Positions 42,737 to 52,023 of a DNA stretch of 64,000 bases are shown in pieces; within the stretch, counting starts at the first letter, position 1, and every line of letters starts with the position of its first letter. The position numbers were made by a program, and so were the translations under genes. The DNA is from Maridesulfovibrio sp. (lineage in GTDB: Bacteria > Desulfobacterota > Desulfovibrionia > Desulfovibrionales > Desulfovibrionaceae), in NCBI RefSeq assembly GCF_963678865.1, contig NZ_OY787459.1:648501-712500 (forward strand), given 5' to 3'. The notes under the pieces are model-generated. The model ran no database searches, had not been told where the DNA came from, and saw only the letters and a program-made list of their open reading frames with translations.

Positions 42737-44494
42737 ATGGGCATATCAACTATGAAAGACAGTTCTTCCGACACAGTAAATAAACTCTCCGGTCTCCTGT
42801 TAAAAGACCTCGTAGAGATTGATGAACTGCAGAACATGCTTGATGTCAGCTATTCAGCCACGGGAATGCCCTCCGGCATTATCGACGCAAGCACCGGAGA
42901 AGTCTACGCCAAAGCCGGATGGCAAAGAATATGTATCGATTTCCATCGAGTACATCCTGAGACATGCGCCAAGTGTATTGCCAACGACACAGCTATTAAA
43001 AACAAAATTCAAAAAGGAACCCACTACGGTTATAAATGTTCGAACGGCATATGGGACATAGGCGTACCCATCATGTGCATGGAAAGACACGTAGCAACTT
43101 TTTTTCTCGGCCAATTCTTCTATGAAAATGAAAAACCTGACCGAACTTTTTTCATCAAACAGGCCGAACAATACGGTTTTGACAAGAACGATTACCTTGC
43201 AGCTCTTGATGAAGTGCCACGTTTTAAAAAAGAACGTGTAGATCAAATCCTGAAATACAACATCACCCTTGCTGCTTTCCTGTCTGACTCGGCTACAAAA
43301 AGCATGCGAAATTTCATTGAAATTGAACAACGCAAAGCGGCAGAAGAGGAAATAAAAAACCTGCGCAACTATCTTGCCAACATAATCAACTCAATGCCTT
43401 CCATTCTCATAGGAGTTGATCCTGACGGACAGATAACCCAATGGAACAAAGAAGCTGAATCCGTATCAGGCATAGCTCAGGACAAAGCTCTGGGAACCAG
43501 ACTTGATGAAACAATGCCGACGCTTGCTTCAGAAATGAACCGCATCCGGAAAGCGATAAACACCCGGCGCAAGCAGACATATCTAAACAGACCCGGCCCT
43601 GACGATAATAACGCAACATGTGAAGACATCACCATCTACCCCCTTATTGCAAACGGAGTGAGCGGTGCGGTAATCCGTATCGACGATGTTACTGAGAGGG
43701 TCAATATTGAACGCATGATGCTTCAATCTGAAAAAATGATGTCAGTGGGAGGACTTGCCGCAGGCATGGCCCACGAGATCAACAACCCGCTTTCAGGCAT
43801 CTTGGGGCATGCCAGTAACATAAAAAAGCGCATTTATGAGGATCTGGACAAAAATATTTCCGCAGCAGAAGAATGCGGAGTTTCCCTAGAAAAAGTACGT
43901 AACTACTTGGATAAAAGAGAAATTCCACGCATGCTGAACGGAATAAATGAAGCTGGCATACGTGCTGCCACCATAGTCCGCAATATGCTCGCTTTCAGCC
44001 GTAAAAGTGAACAGAATTTTACCCTGCAAAACATACCGGATCTGCTGGATAATACGATAGCCCTGGCTTCCAGTGATTATGATTTGAAAAAAGAATACGA
44101 TTTTAAACAAATTAAAATCGTAAGGGACTACAGCAAAAATATGAGGCCGGTACTCTGCGAAGGCAATGAAATCCAGCAGGTCTTTTTGAATATCCTGAAA
44201 AATGGAGCTGAGGCTATGGTTGCCTCGCAAAGGGATTCTTGCTTCACCTGCAGAATTTATGAAGAGAGAAACTGGGCCGTGGTGGAAATATCAGACAACG
44301 GTCCCGGCATGCCGGAACAAGTCCGAAGACGCATATTCGAACCGTTCTTTACAACAAAAGACGTAGGCAAAGGGACCGGGCTGGGACTGTCTGTTTCCTA
44401 TTTTATAGTTAATGATCAACATGGCGGCATTATGGATGTACAGTCCGCCCCCGGTGAGTGGACTAAATTTATCATCAAACTGCCCCTTAAATAA
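42737..44494 (+). CDS. PocR/PAS-domain sensor histidine kinase
   Basis: 585 residues. PocR-type ligand domain at about 20-185 (LVEIDELQNMLDVSYSATGM, FHRVHPETCAKCIAND, GLWDI-like NGIWDIGVPIM, HVATFFLGQFFYE) with paired Cys typical of this small-molecule/corrinoid-linked sensor group. PAS near 210-320, HisKA with GGLAAGMAHEINNPLSGILG (phospho-His near 345), and an HATPase domain with NGAEAMV, DNGPGMPEQV and GTGLGLSVSYFIV near 490-560. No membrane segments, so it is a cytoplasmic sensor. No response regulator is adjacent, so the partner is elsewhere. Confidence 0.88.
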   Translation: MGISTMKDSSSDTVNKLSGLLLKDLVEIDELQNMLDVSYSATGMPSGIIDASTGEVYAKAGWQRICIDFHRVHPETCAKCIANDTAIKNKIQKGTHYGYKCSNGIWDIGVPIMCMERHVATFFLGQFFYENEKPDRTFFIKQAEQYGFDKNDYLAALDEVPRFKKERVDQILKYNITLAAFLSDSATKSMRNFIEIEQRKAAEEEIKNLRNYLANIINSMPSILIGVDPDGQITQWNKEAESVSGIAQDKALGTRLDETMPTLASEMNRIRKAINTRRKQTYLNRPGPDDNNATCEDITIYPLIANGVSGAVIRIDDVTERVNIERMMLQSEKMMSVGGLAAGMAHEINNPLSGILGHASNIKKRIYEDLDKNISAAEECGVSLEKVRNYLDKREIPRMLNGINEAGIRAATIVRNMLAFSRKSEQNFTLQNIPDLLDNTIALASSDYDLKKEYDFKQIKIVRDYSKNMRPVLCEGNEIQQVFLNILKNGAEAMVASQRDSCFTCRIYEERNWAVVEISDNGPGMPEQVRRRIFEPFFTTKDVGKGTGLGLSVSYFIVNDQHGGIMDVQSAPGEWTKFIIKLPLK

Positions 44495-44542
44495 CGCATT
44501 TACTTCCTTGCCAGACCAAGGGTTCGGCTATATGTATGCCCC

Positions 44543-46483
44543 ATGACAAAAAGCATCATTGCCAAGAAGCGTACCCAGCCGGAATTTCTGCCCATGACCC
44601 GGAAAGAAATGGACAGGCTGGGCTGGGACAGACCGGACATTCTACTTGTTTCCGGAGACAGCTATATAGACCATCCCAGCTTCGGCATCCCTCTGCTGGG
44701 CCGGGTTCTTTCCGCCCATGGATTCAAGGTGGCCCTGATCTGCCAGCCGGACTGGAATGATCCCAAAGCCCTTGAGGGACTGGGCCGCCCCCGCCTCTAC
44801 GCCGGAGTTTCCGCCGGGGCTCTGGATTCAATGGTCGCCCACTACACTTCTTTCCGCAAAAAAAGAAGCGATGATGCTTACACTCCAGGTGGAAAAGCCG
44901 GAGCTCGTCCCAACCGGGCATGTATAATCTACACCAACCTGATCAAAAAAGCGTTCAAGGGTCTTCCGGTAATTGTGGGTGGGATTGAGGCTTCTCTGCG
45001 CCGCATTTCCCATTACGACTTCTGGACAGATAAAGTCCGCAAGCCGATCTTAATGGACAGCAAAGCAGACCTGCTGATCTACGGAATGGGAGAACGGGCC
45101 ATGCTGGAAGCGGCCTTCCGCCTTGCAGCCGCAGAAGAACCTTCTGCTGATGAGCTGAAAGGAATCCCCGGAACAGCTTTCATGGGTTCACCGGATGATA
45201 TTGAAAACGATGCGGAGATAATCGAACTTCCCTCCCATCAAGACATTCTGGATAATCCTCAACAGTTGATGAAAGCGACCCTCGCTCTGGAAGAACAGGT
45301 CCACTTCGGCGATTCGTGGGCAATCCAGCCGGTTGATAAGCGCCATGTAGTTATCACTCCTCCCTCCGACTACCTTTCCACCGAAGAACTGGACTGGCTG
45401 TACAGCCTTCCGTATGCCCGTCTGCCCCATCCTATCTACAAAAATCAGGGGAGAATTCCGGCGGCGGACATGATCGAATTCAGCATTACCTCTCACCGTG
45501 GATGCGGCGGGGGATGTTCTTTCTGCTCCATTGCCATGCACCAGGGACGCCATATCCGCTCCCGAAGCAGAAAATCCATAATGAATGAGCTGACACGGAT
45601 GCAGGAACACCCGGATTTCCGCGGCTCGGTTTCCGATATAGGAGGCCCCAGCGCTAACATGTGGAATGCACACTGTTCGCTGGAAAGGGGCAAATGCAAA
45701 CGCAAAAGCTGCCTCGTACCCAAGCTCTGTCCCAATTTTAAATACGACCAGCAGGCCAATCTCAAGCTATACCGAGATGCCCGCAACATGGACGGCATCA
45801 AACATGTGCGCGTAGCCAGCGGCGTGCGTTTTGATCTCGGTCAGCAACACAAACCCAGTTTGAAAGAAATATTTAAAGAATTCGTAGGCGGACAACTCAA
45901 AGTTGCCCCGGAACACATTACGCCTTCCGTGCTCAAGCATATGCGTAAACCGGATCTGCCCGTTTTCGAAAGTTTTCTGGAGATGTTTGCAGCGGAATCA
46001 AAAAAAGCGGGCAAGGAACAATATGTCATTCCTTACCTGATGAGCGCCTTTCCCGGTTGCACGGATAAGGATATGCGCCAGTTGAGTTCATGGCTGACTG
46101 CAAGAGGTTGGAAACCACGGCAGGTGCAATGCTTCATCCCCACGCCGGGAACAGTTGCCACAGCCATGTTTTATTGTGAAACAGATCCCGCAGGTAATAA
46201 AATATACGTTGCCAGAACCGATGCCCAAAGGTTGAAACAGCATCGCATACTGATCCCTGATCCGGGACGTGATCCTCGGGCCGGAAAACAGGGAGGAAAG
46301 CCGGACAGAAAAAAACTTTCTGAAGACAAACAGAATAATCGTGTGCCTAAGGGCAAAAAAAGGACCGGAAAAGGCAAAAAATCCGATCAAAGCGATCCCG
46401 AGACCCAAAATACCGGAAGCGGAAAATATTTTAAGCGTAATAATAGTGGAAAAGGCTTCACAAAGAAGAAAAAAATGAAGTAA
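44543..46483 (+). CDS. ygiQ: YgiQ family radical SAM protein
   Basis: 646 residues, usual length. N-terminal B12-binding-like region: LLVSGDSYIDHPSFGIPLLGR. Radical SAM cluster motif HRGCGGGCSFCSIAMHQGR near residue 320 supplies three Cys for a 4Fe-4S cluster. Then NMWNAHCSLERGKCKRKSCL, VRVASGVRFDL and KVAPEHI, all family hallmarks. The C-terminal 90 residues are Lys/Arg/Gly rich (KGKKRTGKGKKSDQS) and may bind nucleic acid. Substrate of the family is unknown to me. It stands alone between the kinase and the DAC-like gene. Confidence 0.9.
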   Translation: MTKSIIAKKRTQPEFLPMTRKEMDRLGWDRPDILLVSGDSYIDHPSFGIPLLGRVLSAHGFKVALICQPDWNDPKALEGLGRPRLYAGVSAGALDSMVAHYTSFRKKRSDDAYTPGGKAGARPNRACIIYTNLIKKAFKGLPVIVGGIEASLRRISHYDFWTDKVRKPILMDSKADLLIYGMGERAMLEAAFRLAAAEEPSADELKGIPGTAFMGSPDDIENDAEIIELPSHQDILDNPQQLMKATLALEEQVHFGDSWAIQPVDKRHVVITPPSDYLSTEELDWLYSLPYARLPHPIYKNQGRIPAADMIEFSITSHRGCGGGCSFCSIAMHQGRHIRSRSRKSIMNELTRMQEHPDFRGSVSDIGGPSANMWNAHCSLERGKCKRKSCLVPKLCPNFKYDQQANLKLYRDARNMDGIKHVRVASGVRFDLGQQHKPSLKEIFKEFVGGQLKVAPEHITPSVLKHMRKPDLPVFESFLEMFAAESKKAGKEQYVIPYLMSAFPGCTDKDMRQLSSWLTARGWKPRQVQCFIPTPGTVATAMFYCETDPAGNKIYVARTDAQRLKQHRILIPDPGRDPRAGKQGGKPDRKKLSEDKQNNRVPKGKKRTGKGKKSDQSDPETQNTGSGKYFKRNNSGKGFTKKKKMK

Positions 46484-46553
46484 TTACTGTTGGAAACAGA
46501 AGGCAATTAATATAATATAAGCCTTTACCTGAACTTCAACAGCGGATTACTAA

Positions 46554-47984
46554 ATGAGTTCTGAATCCTTTGCCAACCTGTGCATATTTCATATAATGGA
46601 CGGACTGCGTGACGGGCTTTCCCATTTTTCTTCCAACAGCCGGACAGCCCTGATATACGCGGTAACACCAAACGATCCGTTGCGCATTTACGATCCTCAG
46701 GACCTACTGCGCGAGCACCAGCCCAAACTGAAAGAATACTTTGCGGAGTCACAGGAATGGCGCAAAGGCAGCAATCATGATGACAATACCCGGCTCATAG
46801 AAGTAATCCGCTCCAAAGATCTGGCTCTGGCAGGGTTGATTACCTGCAGCGCACGCTCCAGCAGCATCTTCTACCAATGCTGGTTTACCGAACAGCACCC
46901 TGATATGTGTTCCATAGGCCCCACTGAAAGCTGGATGGAATATGCCGCCCTGCTGCTCTCGCAGGATTTCGCCACCCAGAATATCCTTCGCATTGACAGT
47001 TCCGGCCACCTGCTCCGTGAGTATTCCACCCACGCTGTACGCGACTACATTATTGACCAACGCAACCGAATTATGGGCTGGGATACACAATTGCGCGTAT
47101 ACCCTATTCTGGATGCTGTTCTGGGCATTTCAAGAACCAGAGAAGAAGGTGCTTGGGCACGCGGTGAACTTATCTTTATCGAACCATCTGAACTTGATGC
47201 CATCAAATACATGGCTAAATTTCCGGAAACAGAAAGACCCTCCTTAAAGAACCACAAACACGTTCGCAAACTGCTGCAGTCCGTAGAAAATTCCAGCCGT
47301 AAACTTGTTTCCGACGGCAAAAGCGTAGTCGGTATTGCAGCCTTGCCCCCGACCAATAACTCCATCTCAGCGGCCTTTAAAGGAGATTGGGGTTTAATCT
47401 ATCTTGGCAGCGAAGTTATCTGCAGCTTCGCAGATGCTAAATTTTCCTCCACCAATTATAAACCGAACCTTGTACATCTGGAAGAGTATCTGCTGGAACT
47501 AGATCTCAGTGCCGATACCAGACACAGCCTTTTTCAGTTGGCCACTCAAATGATTTCCACTGCAAACCACCGTAGCCACGGTTGCACGCTGGTGCTTGAT
47601 TTCAATGATGAACCGGTAGCCATTGCCGGGCAGCCCCTTGAAAAACCGCTTGACCTGCATGAACCTGAAATACGTGGACTGGCCCGTTCCCTGACCAAAC
47701 TGGACGGAGCCGTTCACATATGCAAGGATATGAAATTGCATGGATTTGCATGCCTTCTGGACGGTAAATCAGTTTCAGGCGAAAACCGGGCCAGAGGCGC
47801 ACGCTTCAATTCCGCCCTGCGTTTCACAGCCAAGCATGACAACTTGATCGTTATTGTTGTTTCCGCAGACAAACCTGTTTCAATAATTCAGCGCGGTGTT
47901 GAGCTTACCGCTGTCTGTGAATGGAAACAGCTTTTTTCCTGCGTCAGCACTCCACCACCTTTTGAAAAATGGATTGAGGAATAA
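46554..47984 (+). CDS. divergent DisA_N (diadenylate-cyclase-like) protein with N-terminal sensor region
   Basis: 476 residues. The C-terminal part (about 345-465) has the DAC fold pattern: LDGAVHI near 382 (DGA motif), MKLHGFACLLDGK, then RGARFNSALRF near 413-425 in place of GTRHRAA, and IVIVVSADKPVSIIQRG (compare VSEETG-ISL). The RHR triad is replaced by RFN, so c-di-AMP synthesis is uncertain. The first 330 residues contain no named domain, but resemble the sensor regions found fused to DAC domains. TATAAT-like sequence lies upstream near 46515. It abuts a gene for an exported protein by four bases. Confidence 0.65.
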   Translation: MSSESFANLCIFHIMDGLRDGLSHFSSNSRTALIYAVTPNDPLRIYDPQDLLREHQPKLKEYFAESQEWRKGSNHDDNTRLIEVIRSKDLALAGLITCSARSSSIFYQCWFTEQHPDMCSIGPTESWMEYAALLLSQDFATQNILRIDSSGHLLREYSTHAVRDYIIDQRNRIMGWDTQLRVYPILDAVLGISRTREEGAWARGELIFIEPSELDAIKYMAKFPETERPSLKNHKHVRKLLQSVENSSRKLVSDGKSVVGIAALPPTNNSISAAFKGDWGLIYLGSEVICSFADAKFSSTNYKPNLVHLEEYLLELDLSADTRHSLFQLATQMISTANHRSHGCTLVLDFNDEPVAIAGQPLEKPLDLHEPEIRGLARSLTKLDGAVHICKDMKLHGFACLLDGKSVSGENRARGARFNSALRFTAKHDNLIVIVVSADKPVSIIQRGVELTAVCEWKQLFSCVSTPPPFEKWIEE

Positions 47985-47988
47985 TTTT

Positions 47989-48573
47989 ATGAAAAAAGCA
48001 ATATTACTTTGTTCAATCATTACTTGCGCCCTTTTATGCATTACTTCGGCTTCGGCTGATTCAACCACACTCAAGACCTACACCTTCAATAAGAAAAAAG
48101 CCTCCGGGGACTGGTCTCCCCGCAAGACATTCATAATCGGTGAAAACCGCAGGCTTGGCATTTTTAATGACCGGAACAAACGCTATCCTTCTATTGCCAA
48201 GTTAAGTTTAAAGGACCTTCCGGCAGATACGGATCTTGAGCTTGGATTCGACATGATATTCGTAGGCAGTTGGGACAATGCCGGAAAGCTGGCTGATAAA
48301 TTTGTCGTATCAATTGATGACGGCCCTCAACTTTTAACTATGACCGAATTCCCCTGTACACTCATCGACAATGACGACTCAAAACCTGTGGGTAACGACG
48401 GAGTTGTGCGGGTCGGCCCCAAAAACCGCGCCTACTGGATAAAACCGATCAGTATTACAATTCCCTCTACATCAATTAAAGCCGGAGCTGTTGAGATAAA
48501 ATTCAAAGGTTTTCTGACCGGGCGCAAAACAGAGTTCTGGGCTCTGGACAATGTAAAACTTCTCAAGCGCTAG
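47989..48573 (+). CDS. exported protein of unknown function
   Basis: 194 residues from ATG at 47989, chosen because GAGGA lies nine bases upstream. MKKAILLCSIITCALLCITSASADS is a clear signal peptide (cleavage near SADS; shown in two parts: MKKAILLCSIITCALL and CITSASADS). The mature part is beta-rich (LELGFDMIFVGSWDNAGK, KPISITIPSTSIKAGAVEIKF), suggesting a jelly-roll carbohydrate- or ligand-binding periplasmic protein. No family recognised. It follows the DAC-like gene by four bases and is likely cotranscribed. Confidence 0.65.
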   Translation: MKKAILLCSIITCALLCITSASADSTTLKTYTFNKKKASGDWSPRKTFIIGENRRLGIFNDRNKRYPSIAKLSLKDLPADTDLELGFDMIFVGSWDNAGKLADKFVVSIDDGPQLLTMTEFPCTLIDNDDSKPVGNDGVVRVGPKNRAYWIKPISITIPSTSIKAGAVEIKFKGFLTGRKTEFWALDNVKLLKR

Positions 48574-48810
48574 GATAAGCTTACCCAATGCTCCCCCTTT
48601 AATCATATCAAAAATGACATAATTTTTTCATCATCTAACCTATAGTTTTTATTGATTATATTAATATGCCTTTTAGCTCTCTTGCATTTAACACTTGATT
48701 ACTGAAAACATTTGGTGCAAAACCAATACTAGTTGAATTATATCATTGTTAAACACTCTTGAAAAAATGCTCATTAACAAAACTCGAAAAACATTTAATA
48801 ATATTTTTTA

Positions 48811-49737
48811 ATGACCTCACGACATTCAAAATTTTTCTTTTTAGCTGTTTTTTTTCTATCAACATTCTTTTCAATTCCGGCAACAGCTGCTGAAAAGATG
48901 GTCATTTCAATTACCTGTACACAAAACGCCTTAGATAAATACAACAGCCTCCCGGATTCCGCCAAAAAAGTCCCATTGCCAGTCAATAAAATTCCGCCAG
49001 AAATACGCACACGCTGCACTGCCAGCATAATGCTCCTGAAAAACGCCTTCAAATTAGGAGGTATAGATGCACAGCTTAATTTTTCAGCAACTCCTAATAC
49101 CCGACGGGAAGAAAATGAACTGGTTAAAGGATATGCAGCCATAGGCGCACACCTGTTCACCAAAAGCACCTTCGAACAGCCCGAATATAAAGATAAGATT
49201 TTTATCAGTGATCCAGTAATTGAAGACGGCCAGTTTGAAAAAGGTATTTTCTGTTTGCCCGGCAATCATAAGGTACTGAACGTACGCAACATTGAGGATT
49301 TAAAAAAGGCAGGTAAACCTTTGGTCGGAATACATTGGGTCAATGAGTGCCGGACCTTAAAAGATCTTGGCATCAATGAAGACGAAATTGAAAAAGCTCC
49401 AACCCTGGACTGCATTTTCAAGATGATCAAAGTAGGCCGGGCCGACTGGGTTCCGCTGGGATTTCATAACGCTGCTAAAGATCTAAGTGTCAGTAACAAT
49501 GGCATTACCCTTGTCCCGGTCAAAGGCATCAAAATCCCCCTCAAAGAAAGCAGACACTTCATCGTATCCAAAACACACCCGGATGGAGAAAAAGTCTTTC
49601 AAGCCTTGCAGAAAGGAATTAAAATAATGCGGAAAAATGGACTGTCCGCAAAACTGCTCACCCAGGGCGGATTCTATTGCCCTGCAACCCAAAATTGGAA
49701 AACACTCTATTCCAAAACAACAATAGTTTCTAACTAA
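48811..49737 (+). CDS. periplasmic solute-binding-like protein
   Basis: 308 residues. Signal peptide MTSRHSKFFFLAVFFLSTFF with processing after ATAA. The mature part resembles bacterial extracellular solute-binding family 3-like proteins: a first lobe with DAQLNFSATPNTRR, the hinge-like KPLVGIHWVNECRTLKDLGI, and VGRADWVPLGFHNAAKDL. Ligand unknown. No permease or ATPase gene is adjacent, so it may serve as a sensor or an orphan binding protein. The gap of 237 bases upstream is AT-rich and shows no clear element. Confidence 0.65.
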   Translation: MTSRHSKFFFLAVFFLSTFFSIPATAAEKMVISITCTQNALDKYNSLPDSAKKVPLPVNKIPPEIRTRCTASIMLLKNAFKLGGIDAQLNFSATPNTRREENELVKGYAAIGAHLFTKSTFEQPEYKDKIFISDPVIEDGQFEKGIFCLPGNHKVLNVRNIEDLKKAGKPLVGIHWVNECRTLKDLGINEDEIEKAPTLDCIFKMIKVGRADWVPLGFHNAAKDLSVSNNGITLVPVKGIKIPLKESRHFIVSKTHPDGEKVFQALQKGIKIMRKNGLSAKLLTQGGFYCPATQNWKTLYSKTTIVSN

Positions 49738-49738
49738 T

Positions 49739-49772
49739 AACGGGGCCGGACCACAAATCCAACCCCGTTTCC
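49739..49772. terminator. bidirectional stem-loop terminator between convergent genes
   Basis: Arms AACGGGG (49739-49745) and CCCCGTT (49763-49769) with a 17-base loop and T-rich right flank. It lies between the + strand binding-protein gene and the - strand ilvN gene and can serve both. Confidence 0.7.
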
Positions 49773-49773
49773 A

Positions 49774-50046
49774 TTAAAGATTACTGAACACTTCAGTCAG
49801 CGGACTATTTTCAACCTGCCTTACTGCCAACACATCGTACAACTTATCAAGCTGCAACAGAATCTGTTCGAGTTTGCTGTCATCTGCGACAGTAAGAATC
49901 ATACGACTTTCCCTGCCATCTCCCACAGGACCGCAAATAATACCCTCAAGGTTAAAATTTCTACGTGAGAAAAGGCCGGTAATCTGGCTCATAACCCCGG
50001 CATGGTTACGTACCCGCAGATCAATAACGAAATTATGCTTACACAT
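49774..50046 (-). CDS. ilvN: acetolactate synthase small (regulatory) subunit
   Basis: 90 residues, a single ACT domain: FVIDLRVRNHAGVMSQITGLFSRRNFNLEGI, then ESRMILTVADD (strings divided at natural breaks: FVIDLRVRNHAGVMSQ, ITGLFSRRNFNLEGI). NHxGVxxRIxGLFxRRxxN is the valine-binding ACT motif. It is short, like E. coli IlvN, and lacks the C-terminal domain of IlvH. It lies two bases after ilvB, so the holoenzyme subunits are made together. It confers valine feedback and stabilises the catalytic subunit. Confidence 0.92.
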   Translation of the reverse strand: MCKHNFVIDLRVRNHAGVMSQITGLFSRRNFNLEGIICGPVGDGRESRMILTVADDSKLEQILLQLDKLYDVLAVRQVENSPLTEVFSNL

Positions 50047-50048
50047 GG

Positions 50049-51710
50049 CTAACCTCCTATCATTTCCCGGTTAGCACACTCCGGCGGAACCATGGGAAAA
50101 ACCTTGTTTTCAAAGTTAATGGGAATATTTATTACACATGGTCCATCCTGCCCAAGCACCTTACGCAGAAACAGCTCCGGATTTTCCTGCTCGCCCAAAT
50201 CAAATGCCGGAATACCAAACCCTCTGGCAATGGAAGCAAAATCGGGATTACTTTCAAAACTTGATGCAAAATAGCGTTCTTCAAAAAAGAGTTCCTGCTG
50301 CTGGCGAACCAATCCCAGACGGTGGTTGTTCATGATAAGAACCTTTACGTTCAAGCGCTGCTCGGCCAAAGTTGCAAGCTCTTGAATATTCATCAAAAAA
50401 GAACCGTCTCCGCTTACGCACACAACCTTGTTCTCAGGCTTTGCCAAGGCCGCCCCGATGGCATTGGGCAATCCGAAACCCATTGTTCCCAGCCCTCCGG
50501 AAGTAAGCAGGGTCCTAGGCTTGCGAAAAGGATATCCCTGTGCCACCCACATCTGATGCTGGCCTACGTCAGTGGTGATGATAGCTTCTTCCGGCAGGGT
50601 TTCACCCATTACCCGGATCAGGTTAAGGGGATGAAAGGTATCCTGTTCGTCAGGACGCTGATCAGGATACATCATGCGAATGGATGCAAGACGGGCGCTC
50701 CAGCTGATCCTGATGGATATTTCAACTTTCTCAACCAGCTCGCGCAGAACATGTCCGACATCTCCAACTATGGAGAGATTGGAAGACTTGATCTTGCCTA
50801 TCTCGGACCTGTCGATATCAACATGCAAAATATCTGCGTGCTTGCAGAACTCACAGGCCTTACCGACGGCACGATCATCAAAACGTACTCCCAACGCGAT
50901 TATCAGGTCAGCTTCCTCCATAATCATATTCGTTGAACGGGAACCATGCATCCCAAGCATGCCCAGATAATTGGAATCATCGGCCGGAAAAGCACCGAGT
51001 CCCATGAGTGTGGTAACAACAGGTATGGAATTTTTGCGTGCAAATTTAATCAGATCTGTAGAAGCGTCCGCAGCAACAACCCCGCCCCCGGCGTAGATGA
51101 TAGGACGGCGGGCCATATTAATCATGGAAACAGCCTGACTGATCTGATCAGAATCGCATCCCAAGGAGGATACGGTCTGCTCAAAAACAGGAAGTTCCGA
51201 AATTTCAATTATCTCTTTCTGAACATCTTTCGGGATATCCACGACAACCGGTCCCGGCCTGCCGGATTCCGCCAACCTGAACGCTTCGGGAATTACTTCC
51301 AGCAGATCGGCTGCGGACTGAACCAGAAAATTATGTTTGGTAATAGGAATAGTCAGACCATAGGTATCAACTTCTTGAAACGCATCAGTACCAATGAGGG
51401 AGCTGGTTACCTGCCCGGTAATAGCAACCACAGGTATGGAATCGAGCCTTGCGTCGGCTATGGCAGTAAGCAGATTAGTTACACCGGGACCGGATGTACC
51501 CATACATACTGCAGCCTTGCCGGTTGTCCGGGCCATGCCCTGAGCCATAAATCCGGCCCCCTGCTCATGGCGGGCAAGGATGTGCCTGATGTGGCTGTCC
51601 CGCAAAGCATCATAAATGGGAAGATTGGAACCTCCGGGAATACCGCATATTGTATCTATCCCTTGTTGTTCCAACAGTTTAATAACCAATTTAGCACCGC
51701 TGATTTCCAT
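50049..51710 (-). CDS. ilvB: acetolactate synthase large (catalytic) subunit
   Basis: 553 residues. TPP-dependent enzyme joining two pyruvates, or pyruvate and 2-oxobutyrate, in valine, leucine and isoleucine synthesis. Visible: CGIPGGSNLPIYDAL, catalytic Glu49 in ARHEQGAGFMAQG, CMGTSGPGVTNLLTA, ITGQVTSSLIGTDAFQE, FAD-region VRFDDRAVG, and TPP/Mg motif GDGSFLMNIQEL followed by NN near 430-460. Preceded by a valine-rich leader peptide and terminator, so expression is probably controlled by attenuation. Confidence 0.93.
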   Translation of the reverse strand: MEISGAKLVIKLLEQQGIDTICGIPGGSNLPIYDALRDSHIRHILARHEQGAGFMAQGMARTTGKAAVCMGTSGPGVTNLLTAIADARLDSIPVVAITGQVTSSLIGTDAFQEVDTYGLTIPITKHNFLVQSAADLLEVIPEAFRLAESGRPGPVVVDIPKDVQKEIIEISELPVFEQTVSSLGCDSDQISQAVSMINMARRPIIYAGGGVVAADASTDLIKFARKNSIPVVTTLMGLGAFPADDSNYLGMLGMHGSRSTNMIMEEADLIIALGVRFDDRAVGKACEFCKHADILHVDIDRSEIGKIKSSNLSIVGDVGHVLRELVEKVEISIRISWSARLASIRMMYPDQRPDEQDTFHPLNLIRVMGETLPEEAIITTDVGQHQMWVAQGYPFRKPRTLLTSGGLGTMGFGLPNAIGAALAKPENKVVCVSGDGSFLMNIQELATLAEQRLNVKVLIMNNHRLGLVRQQQELFFEERYFASSFESNPDFASIARGFGIPAFDLGEQENPELFLRKVLGQDGPCVINIPINFENKVFPMVPPECANREMIGG

Positions 51711-51741
51711 TTTCGCACCCTCTCATTTTCCAGATGAAAAT

Positions 51742-51774
51742 AAAAAACCCCCGCCGGCTGGGCCGGCGGGGGTT
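51742..51774 (-). terminator. ilvBN leader terminator (attenuator)
   Basis: Read on the - strand: a perfect 13-bp GC-rich stem (arms 51774-51762 and 51758-51746) with a 3-base loop, followed by six U. It lies between the valine-rich leader peptide and ilvB, in the place of a classical amino-acid biosynthesis attenuator. Confidence 0.9.
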
Positions 51775-51805
51775 ACAACTAGACTTTGTGAATGTAAACT
51801 GCTGC

Positions 51806-51925
51806 TTACAACCTTCCCTCCGGCTCAATGAAGCCTCGCACGACCACGACAGAAACCACGACCATCACCACGTTAGTGACGGTTGCGACGACTGCATTCA
51901 TGTGATCGAGGGTAGATAGTAGCAT
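51806..51925 (-). CDS. ilvB leader peptide (valine-rich, attenuation)
   Basis: 39 codons from ATG at 51925 to TAA at 51806-51808, too short for routine gene calling. The peptide has 12 valines, including the runs TNVVMVVVSVVVVR, plus Leu at positions 2, 3 and 6 and one Ile. That matches the leaders of ilvB/ilvG operons, in which scarcity of charged Val or Leu tRNA stalls the ribosome and prevents terminator formation. The terminator begins 32 bases after its stop. The start has a weak purine-rich ribosome site (AGAGAAG). Confidence 0.9.
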   Translation of the reverse strand: MLLSTLDHMNAVVATVTNVVMVVVSVVVVRGFIEPEGRL

Positions 51926-52023
51926 TTCAGTTCTTCTCTAAAAAATTCGTAAAAATTTAAATCGTTCTGAAATCAATAGTCCAATGGAGCACCATGCGCA
52001 AGCTCTTTTTCAACAAAAAAGAA

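Noticed and set aside
50946..51737. 263-residue + strand frame
   Set aside because: Antisense to ilvB, which is a certain gene.
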